Assembly: GCA_019925105.1 (NCBI GenBank)
Contig: JAHGAU010000007.1
Span: 1,550,001-1,614,000 of the forward strand
DNA from: Niebla homalea
Lineage: Eukaryota > Ascomycota > Lecanoromycetes > Lecanorales > Ramalinaceae
Length of the DNA stretch: 64,000 bases
Direction: 5' to 3'
Part shown: positions 33,197 through 43,777 of the stretch, one piece after another
How positions within the stretch are numbered: position 1 is the stretch's first letter
Layout: the number at the start of each line of letters is the position of its first letter
Notes under the pieces: generated by a model
What the model was told of the DNA's origin: nothing
What the model saw: the letters and a program-made list of their open reading frames with translations, nothing else
Database searches by the model: none
Made by a program: the position numbers and the translations under genes

Positions 33197-33460
33197 CAGA
33201 CTGGGCTTGTGAAGAGATCAGGTAAAGGAGGGGCTAGGAAGAGGTTGGGTTGTCCGGGATAAATACTAAGTACATCTTGAATCATTTCCAGGGATGCAGA
33301 TTACATGAAGAATATGGGAGCACGACTGAGGAACGTGGCAACACGATGATCAGATATGTTTTGTATTTGTATGATAGGCGGTTGGGAGGGGGTGTATGTG
33401 AGTGGCCTTTGTAATTACACCTCATTCTCATTATTGCTTGTCAGCCTCGCCATCCTCCCG

Positions 33461-35980
33461 CTACATCTCGTTCCACTTGGGGGGTGTCTTGTCCGTCAGC
33501 TGCCTCACGAAGAAATCTCGCTGCCTACGAAGGCCATAATCGGTACCCTCTCCCTCGCAGTGTCCCCGGCCAGGGAAGACAACGAGCTCGAAATCCTTCT
33601 CAGCCTTCACCAAAGCATTCACCACCTGCATGGTTGACGAAGGGTCCACGTTGTCGTCCAGCTCATCGACCATTAGCATGAGTGCGCCTTTCAACTTCGC
33701 GGCATGCACCACGTTCGAGGAGTCCTCATAAGATTGGTCGATCGGCCATCCCATCCACTGCTCATGCCACCCCAGCTTGTCCATCCGGCTGTCGTGGCAT
33801 CCGCACTGGGCGACGGCGGCCTTGTAGAAGCCGCCGTGCCAGAGCAACGCGGCCAGTGCATTTTGGCCCCCTGCGGAACCACCACTGATGCCTACTCGAT
33901 CGAGATCCATCCATGGTCGTGACGCGGAGGCGGCTTTCAGCCACGCAATATGGTCGAGGAGGCCGGCGTCCTTGAGGTTCTTCCAGCAATGGTTGTGGAA
34001 TGATTTTGATCGCCAATTAGTGCCCATACCATCGATTTGGACGACAACAAAGCCAAGCTCAGCAAAAGCGCGAGCTCGTGGGAAGGTGTTGAATTGGGAG
34101 GGAACCTTGAACTCATGAGGTCCAGCGTAGATCAGGTCCACGACAGGGTATTTCTTGTCATTTTCCAGATGAGTAGGTCGAATGATGACGCCGTAAATCA
34201 TTGTTTTACCGTCTCGTCCTAATGATGAAAATCGCTCGGCCTTTGCCAATCCCAATTCCGTAAGCTTTTCCTGCTTGTTCTCCTCCAGCATCATTATCTC
34301 CTTTCCAGTCTCCGCATTCCTCAGGACAGTTTTGGGTGGAACCTCCGTCCTGGACCACGTGTCAATCAGATATTTTCGGTCTGGACTCCATGCCCACGAA
34401 TGCGTTCCGTCCCCGTGAGTCAAAATCTTGAAGTCTGAGCCATCGAAATTCACCCTAGCTAGCTGTGAGTAGTAAGGGTCTTGTCCCTCGACAGCCCCTA
34501 ACACTTCCACCCATACCTGTCTTTTGTCCTCATCGACTTCGTCAAGTTTTTTGACGAGCCAGTCGCCTTTCGTGATTTGATTCTTCACATGACCCGTTGC
34601 TGCATCATATAAGTAGAGATGATTCCATCCATCTCGCTCGCTCGCCCAGATGATTTCGGCAGTCTTTCTAATCTCGTTACGAAAGAATTTTTCATGGTAG
34701 TCGATGAAGGTCTTGCTGGAATCCTCGATGATCGTTCGCACGTGGCCATGTATACTCATGCCAATGATACGTATCAGTTGAAACCCTCGCTGGACGTACA
34801 GGAAGCGGTACTCCTTGCCATCTCTGCTCCATCCCAAATCCTTAATCCGGTATGGATTTTTGAACAGTGAGTCTTCTGTTGGTACTTCCTTTCGCTCGAT
34901 CCAGTCGAACATTCTTGGTCTGTCTATTCGCTCTCTACCACCGGCTTTTAGGAATTGCTTCTCTTTCAAGCGCGGCTGAATTTGATCTTCTGGGCTGGAC
35001 TCAATTCGGTAGACCGATTGCCCTTGTCTCGGAGTGTACTGCCATACGACCACGAAGCGATCATCTGACGATCGACAGATCCCCTCATCGAATGGATTTT
35101 CCTTCGTACCGCTTTCAGTGAGTTTGACATTCTCGGGTTTGTCATCATAGAGCCAGATATTGTTGTCATATAAGAACGCTTTGGAGGGCTGCTCGGACCT
35201 GCAATATCTGCTGTGATCTCTTCCTCCGGATTTGTTCAAAGAGACTTTAAGCTTTTTGGTGGCCGAGTCCAATGATTCTTCGATGATGGCCGATGACCAG
35301 CTTGTCCCTGCCTCATAACTCGCGATATGCTTATCTGTCTCCGTGTAAGTCACGCGCCATACATGTCCATCGTATGTTTGTCTTTCGTCTTCTTTCCCCG
35401 GTCCTATCTTTGAGTAGAGCCTCGCCATGCCGTCCCAGTCGATCCAATAGATTGAGACTGATTCCTTTTTCTCGTTTCGAAAGTGAATGGTGGTCAGGTG
35501 ATGGCTACCAGATGAGACTCTTTCCTTGCCCAGCGGTTGAAGTTTGCCTGCGCTCAACTCACCTTCATACTCTGTCACTGATCCAGTACTCTCGAATTGC
35601 CAGTTTTTGCCCCCCGCACGGAATTTGACAACTTCCTTCTCGACGTCTAGGTCTATGCAGTGAAACGGGAGAGCATCTGGCTTTGCTTCGATGCCAGCAC
35701 TGCTACGTAGTTTGTCCGCAAGCAGATCGTGATCGAAAGCGGGCCGGTGTATCTCCTGCCCAGGGTCGACATAAACGAAGGCATGTTTGTCACCATCGAT
35801 CTCTCTGCAATACCAGAAGCAACCCTCTTTGCCCACCCATTGTGGATCAACCCTGGTCTCCTTGAAGGCTTTTTTGATCTTGCTTGCAAGACCTCCAGAT
35901 CGTTCGTATTCTGGAAGCATCCTCTGAGCGCAAGTCCTTGTGGCAGAGGAGAGCGATTTGGATCGAGGTTGGAGTCGCAC
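33461..35980 (-). CDS. Prolyl oligopeptidase family S9 (dipeptidyl-peptidase IV-like)
   Basis: A single exon of 839 residues. The N-terminal two thirds correspond to the DPP4 beta-propeller (blocks such as VVWQYTPRQGQSVYRIE and IIWASERDGWNHLYLYDAATG). The C-terminal part is the alpha/beta-hydrolase peptidase domain with nucleophile GISGGSAGGQNAL (about Ser700), Asp in VDELDDNVDPSSTM (about 777) and His in GRGHCEGEG (about 807), so the catalytic triad is complete. WASERDGWNHLYLYD is the usual S9B signature. No signal peptide or transmembrane anchor is seen, unlike secreted DPP IV or the vacuolar DPAP B, so the protein is probably cytosolic or uses an unseen upstream exon. It should release N-terminal dipeptides from peptides. 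It stands alone, convergent with the secreted protein gene, whose stop is about 260 nt away. Confidence 0.92.
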   Translation of the reverse strand: MRLQPRSKSLSSATRTCAQRMLPEYERSGGLASKIKKAFKETRVDPQWVGKEGCFWYCREIDGDKHAFVYVDPGQEIHRPAFDHDLLADKLRSSAGIEAKPDALPFHCIDLDVEKEVVKFRAGGKNWQFESTGSVTEYEGELSAGKLQPLGKERVSSGSHHLTTIHFRNEKKESVSIYWIDWDGMARLYSKIGPGKEDERQTYDGHVWRVTYTETDKHIASYEAGTSWSSAIIEESLDSATKKLKVSLNKSGGRDHSRYCRSEQPSKAFLYDNNIWLYDDKPENVKLTESGTKENPFDEGICRSSDDRFVVVWQYTPRQGQSVYRIESSPEDQIQPRLKEKQFLKAGGRERIDRPRMFDWIERKEVPTEDSLFKNPYRIKDLGWSRDGKEYRFLYVQRGFQLIRIIGMSIHGHVRTIIEDSSKTFIDYHEKFFRNEIRKTAEIIWASERDGWNHLYLYDAATGHVKNQITKGDWLVKKLDEVDEDKRQVWVEVLGAVEGQDPYYSQLARVNFDGSDFKILTHGDGTHSWAWSPDRKYLIDTWSRTEVPPKTVLRNAETGKEIMMLEENKQEKLTELGLAKAERFSSLGRDGKTMIYGVIIRPTHLENDKKYPVVDLIYAGPHEFKVPSQFNTFPRARAFAELGFVVVQIDGMGTNWRSKSFHNHCWKNLKDAGLLDHIAWLKAASASRPWMDLDRVGISGGSAGGQNALAALLWHGGFYKAAVAQCGCHDSRMDKLGWHEQWMGWPIDQSYEDSSNVVHAAKLKGALMLMVDELDDNVDPSSTMQVVNALVKAEKDFELVVFPGRGHCEGEGTDYGLRRQRDFFVRQLTDKTPPKWNEM

Positions 35981-37399
35981 AGAGGTCTGAGACAGATTTC
36001 GTCTTAATTATGTCTGACAGAGTCGCGCGGTGTAGTGAAGTCTGTGACTCTGCCTTGGGACACACGGCGGTGTACGACGTGATTACTTACCGCAGGCTAA
36101 GCCGTACTACTAAGCACTATCACACTGAGCGGGATGTGCCAAAAATAAAAGTGGGTTCGCCTTTCGCGGATGTCGATGAAAGCAGACAAGCACTGACTTT
36201 CAGGCGTGCCGGCTTCATGTTGCACAACCTCACTTCTTTCTTACGACAGGTAGTTCTAGATGTGAGAATTCGTTTTCCCTGTTCGCAAAGCATTGGTTCT
36301 TCAGGTCGCACTGGGTTGGAACCAGAGGTTGCAACGCCGGGGATGCCTCTCTGCCTCTGGAAGGGTCGCAGAAATTACCTGAGGTAGTCCAATGGACACG
36401 TGGTTTCATTAGAAAGTGGAGTGTGCAAGCGACTATGAAGCCTCTACTGTCCAAAATTCTTGTGGCTGGTCAACGCGGACGTCTAGTTTCCGGCTCCCTC
36501 TTCGACGCGGGAGACACAGAGTTTCCCGAACGAGGGATAGCGCCTGCAGAATTGGTATCTGAGGCACTAGTGAGGCGACTTCAACATCAAACATACCATT
36601 TTCATGGGACCATCTTTTCGAACAACAGCCGGCCCTACTACTACGTGATCTAGGCAAGTCTTGCATGACACATCGTTCTGAAGTATCTGTTGAAACGTCT
36701 CCCCATCACATACAGCGGCTGGTATTAAGATCATGCCATACTGCAATAATTTGGTTGATATGATAAATAGATCCCACTTCCAGGAATGTTCCAGATTAGA
36801 TGGACGTCAGACCTTGCTCGTTGATCAGGCTTATTGCAATTGAGGGGTCCTGAATCTGCTCCCTCTTATCCCAATTGCTGGCTATTGGCATACCCATCAA
36901 TGGCCAATACACTGTCCACTCGCGTACGCTTTCAAATTCCAATCGAAAGACTCGTGAAGCTATGCCATGTATATCAGTTCCAATTGTGTATTTTGAGATA
37001 GTAAGGTTCTTTTCACACATCACACACATACAATGTGAAGGATTCTCATTGAACCCGACCGAGGTAGTGATGTGGCGATACGCAACAACACAACGATGAC
37101 CGGGATTGCGGCTACCTTTTACCTCTCTTAAATCATGCACATGTTGTACCCACTATTCACTAGACTTATGCCCATGCTTTTCCTTCACTCCCCGAAACGT
37201 GATTGATTCAGCCACCACAACAGCCAGTGGGGGAGAAGAAACATTTAGCAAACCTGCAGAAAAGTTTTCTTGCACCTTTCAAATATCTTTTTCATACAAA
37301 ATATTGTCGCTCCAGAACGACGTGATTTCCACAGCTCGCTTCCATTCGTTGGTCGTGTCACCCATTACCCACTCCACGGCGATCCCTCCATTTCGAAAC
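35981..37399. other. Intergenic, nothing recognised
   Basis: About 1.4 kb. Several short frames exist (for example 36423-36653) but none has a motif, and I assign no gene. The end next to 37399 is the likely promoter of the small Cys protein gene. Confidence 0.5.
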
Positions 37400-38129
37400 A
37401 TGTGTAGATACCTCTCCACCGCGTCCGCGGACTGCATTGGCGCCTTCACGCGCCCCAGCGTTGGCGTCCACGAGCATACGGTGTGTTACACTTGCTCGGA
37501 AGCTCGGAAGCCGAACAAATCACAATGTGGACAGACTATGGCAAACACAAAGGTTGGGTGAGTGCTGGATGCCCTCATCTCCATTATCCTTGTTATTTAC
37601 GTGTTCATCCGACCATTTGTAGGTTGTTGTAAGTGCTGACGTACAATCAAGCTATACAACGCTATCTTGTCTGAGGTGCTTCCCTCCAACGCCGGAAGAT
37701 GAGCCGAGCGTTGGTAATGATGACGGCGATGGTAGCGGCAGTGCTACCATCAACGGCAATGCTATCAGCAATGGCACTGTGGCTGTCAATGGCAATGGTA
37801 CCAACAAAGGAGCACCCATCGTCGACGGCAATGCTACCGGTACCAGCAATGGCAATGCTACCAACAAGGATCGACTCACCGTCAACGGCGATGGCACCAA
37901 CAAAGGTAAGTTCACCGCCAACGGCCATGCGACCGGTACCAGCAACGGCACAAGCAGCAGTACTCCCACCAACAATGCCCCTACGGTCCCATCAATGTCG
38001 TGGATCAAGGAACAGGGGAGGGAGTTGGCGATGGTGAAAGAGGCCGCGATGTCAAGGGATCCTACGTTGGCAAGGGAGGCCCCAGTGATGAGAGAGGCGA
38101 TGCTACGTTGGCAAGGGAAGCCCCAGTGA
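37400..38129 (+). CDS. Small Cys-containing protein with Asn/Gly repeat tail, truncated by duplication
   Basis: Two exons, 37400-37557 and 37652-38129, with a 94-nt GTGAGT...CAAG intron (branch-like CTGAC) in phase 2, give 211 residues. The first exon starts MCRYL and has paired Cys/His residues (HEHTVCYTCSEARKPNKSQC), a pattern seen in short fungal proteins with a probable zinc site. The second exon is a low-complexity array of units like NGNGTNKG and NATGTSNG, rich in Asn, Gly, Thr and Lys. Near the end a 41-bp tandem duplication (38062-38143) shifts the frame, so translation stops at 38129; the second copy read in its own frame encodes the same peptide (TLAREAPVMREA) and runs open to 38350. 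This suggests the protein was once about 60 residues longer. No homologue is recognised; the gene model is moderate in confidence. Confidence 0.5.
37730..37960 (+). repeat. Degenerate minisatellite coding Asn/Gly/Thr units
   Basis: Imperfect units of about 18-24 nt built on ggcaatggyaccaacaa recur through the second exon of the small Cys protein gene. Their lengths are multiples of three, so copy-number change would keep the frame. Confidence 0.6.
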
Positions 38130-38143
38130 TGAGAGAGGCTGCA
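38062..38143 (+). repeat. 41-bp tandem duplication
   Basis: Two adjacent copies, starting at 38062 and 38103, differ at about four positions. Because 41 is not a multiple of three, the duplication changes the reading frame. Confidence 0.85.
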
Positions 38144-38654
38144 ATGACAAGTGGTGCTGCTTCGACAACGAAGAGTGCGAAGCAAAAGTCAAATGAAGGT
38201 TTCGCGAACAAGGATGTGGCGATACATGTGTCACATCATTGGTGGGGGACGGTTGGTATGAGGGATGCGAGTCAGGTGGTACAGGACCTGGCTATGTCCA
38301 CATGCTCGATATTTTCCTTCAAGGGAAAAGACGAAACCGATACCTGCTGATAATCTATTCAATCAAATGACATGAAAAGTCTGAATATCATGATGATGAC
38401 CTCGACTACTCAGGCTTGAGAGGGAAGTTGCGCTGGGCAATTCCTTTATTGCGATTTGGTGTAGTAATAGAACAAAGCGGAGGCTCCGGAGCGCCCGCTG
38501 AAAACCTCCAAGCATAATTGCTGACCACCTAGTTTACAGGTCGCTCAAGTCTATAGTCCAAGAAACGCCATTACTGAAATAAAGATGAACTCACAGCGTC
38601 AGTGACACTCTGTACTGCAAACAGGCCAGTCATGATTCTGTGTAGTAAGCCTCG
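38130..38654. other. Region after truncated gene
   Basis: The first 220 nt hold the former coding tail (open to 38350) of the small Cys protein. The rest is 3' flank shared with the convergent TLC gene. Confidence 0.5.
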
Positions 38655-39819
38655 TCATATGCGATTTCTCACTTCTTTCCTCTCGAGCTCAATGTACGAG
38701 CCCGTAGCATGTCCAGAGTCCTTCACCGTCCCGTTTACACCTTTGATCTCCCCTATCACCTCTCCAGCTCCATCAATCACCAATTTCCCAACATCCTCAC
38801 TGTCTGCCAACCCCTCAATCATGACGCCCTCGGTCTTCTGCTTCTTGGCCCCTTTGGGTTCCCTGAAGCGACTCCTCACCGTCTCAATCATCTTCCCAAA
38901 CCAATAAAAGTTCAACGTGTTCAGAACGATGTTACTCGCCAGATAAACAAATGCCAACCAGCCCGGCAGGCTGTAATTTCCCGCATGCCTCATGACCTCA
39001 TCAGCTTCACCCAGGGGTTCAAACACCGTGGCAGACTTGGCCCGGAGGACGGAGGAGGCGTCGAAATGTAGCCCGGCCCAGACATCCTGGTAGACCCGGA
39101 TGGATTGGTAGGTGCCCCAAAGGAGGCGGCAACAAAAGAACGAGGAGAGGAGGAGGATGCCATTGTACCACTGCGGGCGGGAACCGGTCATTTGAAGTTT
39201 GTCGAAGAACCAGTGGAAGTTGAGGAAGGGGGAGGAGAGTTCATAGAGGATGAAGGTGGGACCATAGAAGTTGACGAAGGGGCGCTATACGGTCATCAGC
39301 CCCGGGGTCTCTTTGCTGAAATGAGAGGTCACTCACAAATCCGAAACTGAAAACCACCAGTGCCGCAACTGCATGCGCCAGCAAACCCCAGCCAAACACC
39401 CCAATGTTGGTGACACAGATCCCTAGGTCCCACAGGAAATATCCCGCCGCAAACCCTTGAATCATACCCCCCGCCCCCGTATAGCCCCATACCCTCTCCT
39501 CCCAACCCATAGAGCCCCGCTCCTCATCGTTCCACATCACCCAAAGCGCCGCGGCATTTATGAAGGTTGATTGTAGCAGGGAGACAACGTGAACATCCCA
39601 GTTCAGCTTCGTTCGTCTGTTGAAGTTCGGGTATATGTTGGGGAAGAGCCAGCTGGATATTCGAGGAGAAAGATATGCGCCGATGAGGGCATAGGAGAAG
39701 GTGGCGAGGAGGAGCTCATGGATGTGTTGGGGGAGAGTGACCAGACCGAGCTGGTCGCTGATGGGTCGTATGAAATTGGCGAGAGGAGAAGGGGTGGAGA
39801 AGGGGAATGGGTCGTGCAT
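38655..39819 (-). CDS. TLC-domain multipass membrane protein
   Basis: Exon 1 (39819-39337) and exon 2 (39284-38655), with a 52-nt GTGAGT...ATAG intron in phase 0, give 370 residues. The protein has about six or seven hydrophobic segments: LLLATFSYALIGAYL, HVVSLLQSTFINAAALWVMW, GMIQGFAAGYFLWDLGICV, HAVAALVVFSFGF, FVNFYGPTFILYELSSPFLNFHW, GILLLSSFFCCRLLWG and LAFVYLASNIVLNTLNFYWFGKM. The central SPFLNFHWF and the GYFLWDL block are the signature of the TLC (TRAM-LAG1-CLN8) family close to TMEM56/TLCD4. TLC proteins act in lipid handling in the endoplasmic reticulum; some are ceramide synthases, but this subfamily lacks their double-His motif, so it is probably not one. The acidic-basic C-terminal tail is cytosolic by prediction. 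The neighbours show no functional link. Confidence 0.87.
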
Positions 39820-40779
39820 TGTCTAAAGGGTGGAAGGAATTGTCGTCAGGCCAGACGAAAGGCTTATGATATCAGGATGAGGCGGAGGGAGGTAATGCTG
39901 TCAAGTCATGTTGGCACTCATCGTGCAGAACCGTATAGGCGCTTTTGAAACGGCGTGGGTAAAAGTAGAATTCCAGGCAGTCATAGGCAGATATGAGCTA
40001 GGAGCTAGGATAGATTGATTTGATCAAGAGATACCTTATGTAAAAGGCAGCACGCGGCATGTCCAAGCTCCTCGTTTGCCGGCGCCGTTCCGTTTCAGCC
40101 TTCGTCAGGTACTTGGGGGTATTGAATTTCTTATCATGCCTGCGTTCATTTCAGCATAGAGAGCGACAGAATCAGAATTGAAAATCAAGAAGGTTCAAAC
40201 GACCAACCATCATGCCGAGGGTCGAGTCCCTGCCGACCGCAAACCACGCGGTCCCTTATCACCACAAAAGCCTTTAAAATTTTCAGAAAAAATCACTGAA
40301 AGCCTCAAGTACTTGAAGACTCTTGTTCCCGAGTTTTATAGGATTTTGACAAAATCTGAGGCTGTTCTAATCCTCTACAGTCGGCGGGGACTTCTGTAAC
40401 CGACCCTCGTGCAGATCCACTCCCACTGCCCCAGCCTGGTGTTGGCGATGTTCATCATTATCTATTTCCCTGCCACACATGCATATTCTGCGCCCAGTCA
40501 TGGCGCTTTCGAGGCTCAGCTCCGCTGTAGGTGGGGTTGCACTAAACCGAACCTCTCCCGGTCATGAGAAACACTGTCTTCGTGGCGCAATATCTGCTCG
40601 ACTTCTCTCCTGTCATGTCCTTCTGTTCCTTCCCTTTGCTATCATCGCGATGTATGCTTGCTATCAATTGAAAAAATGTATACGTCGCGCGATACACGGA
40701 ATTTACTCGTTGGATGTATGATTATGTCGTCTGTTGCATCTGTCATCAGAAGAAATGACTTTTACCAAAGCAACTCAGC
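39820..40779. other. Intergenic, promoter regions
   Basis: It contains the promoter of the TLC gene and that of the next gene. A frame at 40479-40721 with a hydrophobic segment (LLSCHVLLFLPFAIIAMYACY) may be a first exon or a composition accident; I could not link it in phase to the next exon. Confidence 0.4.
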
Positions 40780-42702
40780 TTGGCTCCTCGCGCAGAATGT
40801 AATGGCTTCGACGGCAATGGCGACCTCTATGGCCTAGGCATCAGGCTCGGCATCTATCTTCAATGGATCTCTTCCCTTGTGACAAGCGTTCTCCTACCCA
40901 CCGGAAGTTCTGACCTTCTGGACACAAATTCCATCTTTCTATTTGCAGTATTCGTTGCCACCGCAACCGCCACCCACCGCAATGGTGGTCTTCACCCCGC
41001 TGAGGCTTTCATCATGCTGCAATTGTGCTTTGGCTTTCTACTCTCCGTCCTAAGTGTGAGTGGCTTTCGGCTCGCCTTACTCCGCGATAAGATCAGGCTG
41101 GACCCAAAGTTGCTATCATCCAGTAAAGGAAGTGCTGCAGTAGAGCGCTTGTTCCCGTAAGTTGGGACTCTTACTCGAAAAGATTGCGGATGCGTTACTT
41201 ATGACATGTCCAATACGCCAGACTTGAAAAACCCAGATTGGGCCACAAAATCATTGCGGATCCTCCAGACCACATCAAGCAGCAGCTCCGTACCTCTACA
41301 GCTTTCTGGTTGAAGGTGACGGACGTCATGACATTTCTGATATTAGCTTCCGAGACTGCCACCCCCTCCTACTTCTCACGATTGTGGGCTTCGGTGCTCG
41401 AACCAATGTTGTGCGTCGTGGACTTCACGGTGTACCTTTCGTTACCTCCTGACAAGGAGGAGATTGAGCCTGATGATAACGCTGTGGAGAGATTTCGCAA
41501 GGAACGACTTCTGAACTACAAGCGTCATCGCCAATATGTAGCGAAATGCAGAAATCCCCGGCTATTCTCCCTTGCATTAACCTCAGTCTTCAAGGGTGAT
41601 CAGATATCCTGGACTGGTATCCTCTGGCGTTCGACTCTTGTCGGAGGTATCAGTATCTACAATGTCTGGTATTGGTTCCACGGGGTTGAATTTCTCACGA
41701 CAAATTCGTGCACAATATACATCTTCTTTTTCTGCAGAATGGACATTACTGGACCTGTTCGTGCCTTCTTTAAATTCATCTCGATTGGCTACATCACTTA
41801 TAGCGGCTCTCTGATCCTCGTCTGCTTTTATACGATGATGGCGTTCATGCAGACTACATACAGGTCCTTGTACATCAACCTTATCACCTTATCATATGCC
41901 CATATCATGCTCTTCTGTCCTGGCTTTGGAAGCAAAAAGTTGAAGCGACGGCTCTCAGACTTCCAGCAAATTCGGAGTAAGTTCCAGGACTGGCTCGGCG
42001 TCCCGAGTATGGACAAGCTATTGAAAGCGGTCGCTTACCTCGCAAGCCACCCGGAGGAGGGCAAGCATGTCGTATCCGATGCGCAGACTGACATTAAAGA
42101 GGGCCGGAAGATGGAGCCTGATGGACGGGACAACTCAAGCGATCCTAAGAAGAGCCAATGGTGCGTTCTTGTTACATTCAAATTGTTTCGGTGAAGTCCC
42201 GCAATCTGAGCGGAATCTGAAAGAAGGTTGAGTGCTAATTCTACATAACCAGGACTCAAGTAATGAAGGGCATTTCACTGTTCGTGGCTGTTGGCATGGT
42301 AATTTGGAGCATCATCACCGTTGAATTGACCTTGGTGTATAATTCAATTAATGGTATATACACAATTCGCTCGACAGGGCAGCTCATACCATTCATTATC
42401 GGCGTGGCTGGACTCGGAAAGACATTGCATGAGCTATGCATAAACTCAATCAAAAGGGTACGTTACAAACCAAGCGATTTGGCAAGATCGCTCACTCACA
42501 CTACCTCATACTGCAGACTTACCCCGATTGGTCCAACATAAAAGTCTATTTCAACGCGATGTACGAGCTGGTCATTGAAGATTCTCCCCTTTCAAACGAT
42601 GACCTTGCGAAGCCTACCAAGTCTCAAGTCGACGTTCCGGCGGTGGTCGAAGAGACTGAGGCTAATGTCCTTGAGGAAGAATCGAGATCAAAGGATGTGT
42701 GA
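40780..42702 (+). CDS. Conserved fungal multipass membrane protein
   Basis: Exons 40780-41156, 41222-42160, 42253-42457 and 42517-42702 join in phase (2, 2, 0) to about 568 residues. The opening (CNGFDGNGDLYGLGIRLGIYLQWISSLV) is typical of a widespread Pezizomycotina membrane family of unknown function. Further hydrophobic stretches are IFLFAVFVATATA, FIMLQLCFGFLLSVL, WTGILWRSTLVGGISIYNVWYW, FISIGYITYSGSLILVCFYTMMAFM and ISLFVAVGMVIWSIITVELTLVYN, then GQLIPFIIGVAGLGKTLHEL. The C-terminus is short, acidic and soluble. The true start is uncertain: position 40780 is a TTG within an exon that begins just after a likely acceptor CAG at about 40775, so a first exon is probably missing from my model. 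No transport or enzyme motif is seen. Confidence 0.75.
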
Positions 42703-43777
42703 AGGAGGATGGCATGTCTCCATATTGTATGAAATCAACTTCTGCAACAACCAGCAACCCATCAATCCAGACCTTCCCAATATTCACCAGATCTGAAGAG
42801 CATGTCATGCGGACTCCAAGATTAGCCCGATTAGCGTAGCTTCTTCGATCGTTAAGGGCTGAACGCAGGAGGAGCGATGGCAGACGACTTTGCGACTATG
42901 GCATCACGTTCAAACTCCAAGCGTGACTAACCCTTGAAGAAGAAGGCAATTGTAGACGCTGATGTCCGACCTTTCCCTCAGATGCCTCTTCCTGCCTTGA
43001 TCATCCGTGATAGCATGCAATACTCCCGTGATGGTCGATCAAACGACCTGGATGCCGAATCTCTCTCTCTCTTACAACCACCACTACTTTTCCCCAAAGA
43101 CTGACGCCTGAGTCCATTGACGTGCTGGTGAACTTCAGATGGACAATGTAGCACTTTCCGCAAAGGGTGTAATGGCAGGAAGACTTCCTAACTAACTAAT
43201 AATGGTACTACCGAAGCGATTGGAGACCTTTTCCGGCTTCTAGCTTGGTCAAGGCTTGATCTGCCCCCCCAAACCCGTCGTCACTGCGCCCCCACTGTAA
43301 CACGAACGTCGGGAAGGGTGGAGGGGGGCAACGGGGCAAAGCTTAATCGTGACAACCCACTAGTCGCAGAGCTCCTATAGGTTGGCCTGCGTTCCTGGGA
43401 TGATTGCGCACAGCGGCACCGGGGTCGAAGCTCATATTATTATTCTGACATCGCGCACCAATTGGCAGGCTTATATCGGCCTCTACGCCTTGAAACGCCA
43501 CATTATCATTTGCTTGGAGTGGTGTCTGTTTGGCTTGCGGAAAATCAGCAAGATGTTCCCTTGCTGTGCCGTGTGACAGGAGTGATTTGCTAATAAAGTC
43601 TCCCACCCCGATAAGAGCTGAAACGATCCACCCATCCATCTTGTTGTTCGTCGTCGTCGTTGTCGTCGCATCATTGAATTCTTGGGAGGCTAAATTGATA
43701 TTTTTGGTGGCTTGTTGTCTTGTTCTTCCTTGTTCTCTTGTCATATTTTGAGCTTCTTTCATGATAATAACAAGACC
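42703..43777. other. Intergenic, nothing recognised
   Basis: About 1.1 kb without a gene. It should contain the promoter of the rhodopsin-type membrane protein gene. Confidence 0.5.

Noticed and set aside
37652..38185. Leu/Val/Pro-rich minus-strand frames opposite the Asn/Gly repeat
   Set aside because: The repeat leaves all frames open; the plus frame is preferred because it splices in phase to exon 1 and because both duplicated copies encode the same peptide.
40479..40721. First exon of the multipass membrane protein gene
   Set aside because: It has a hydrophobic segment, but no donor joins it in phase to the next exon, so it is not included.
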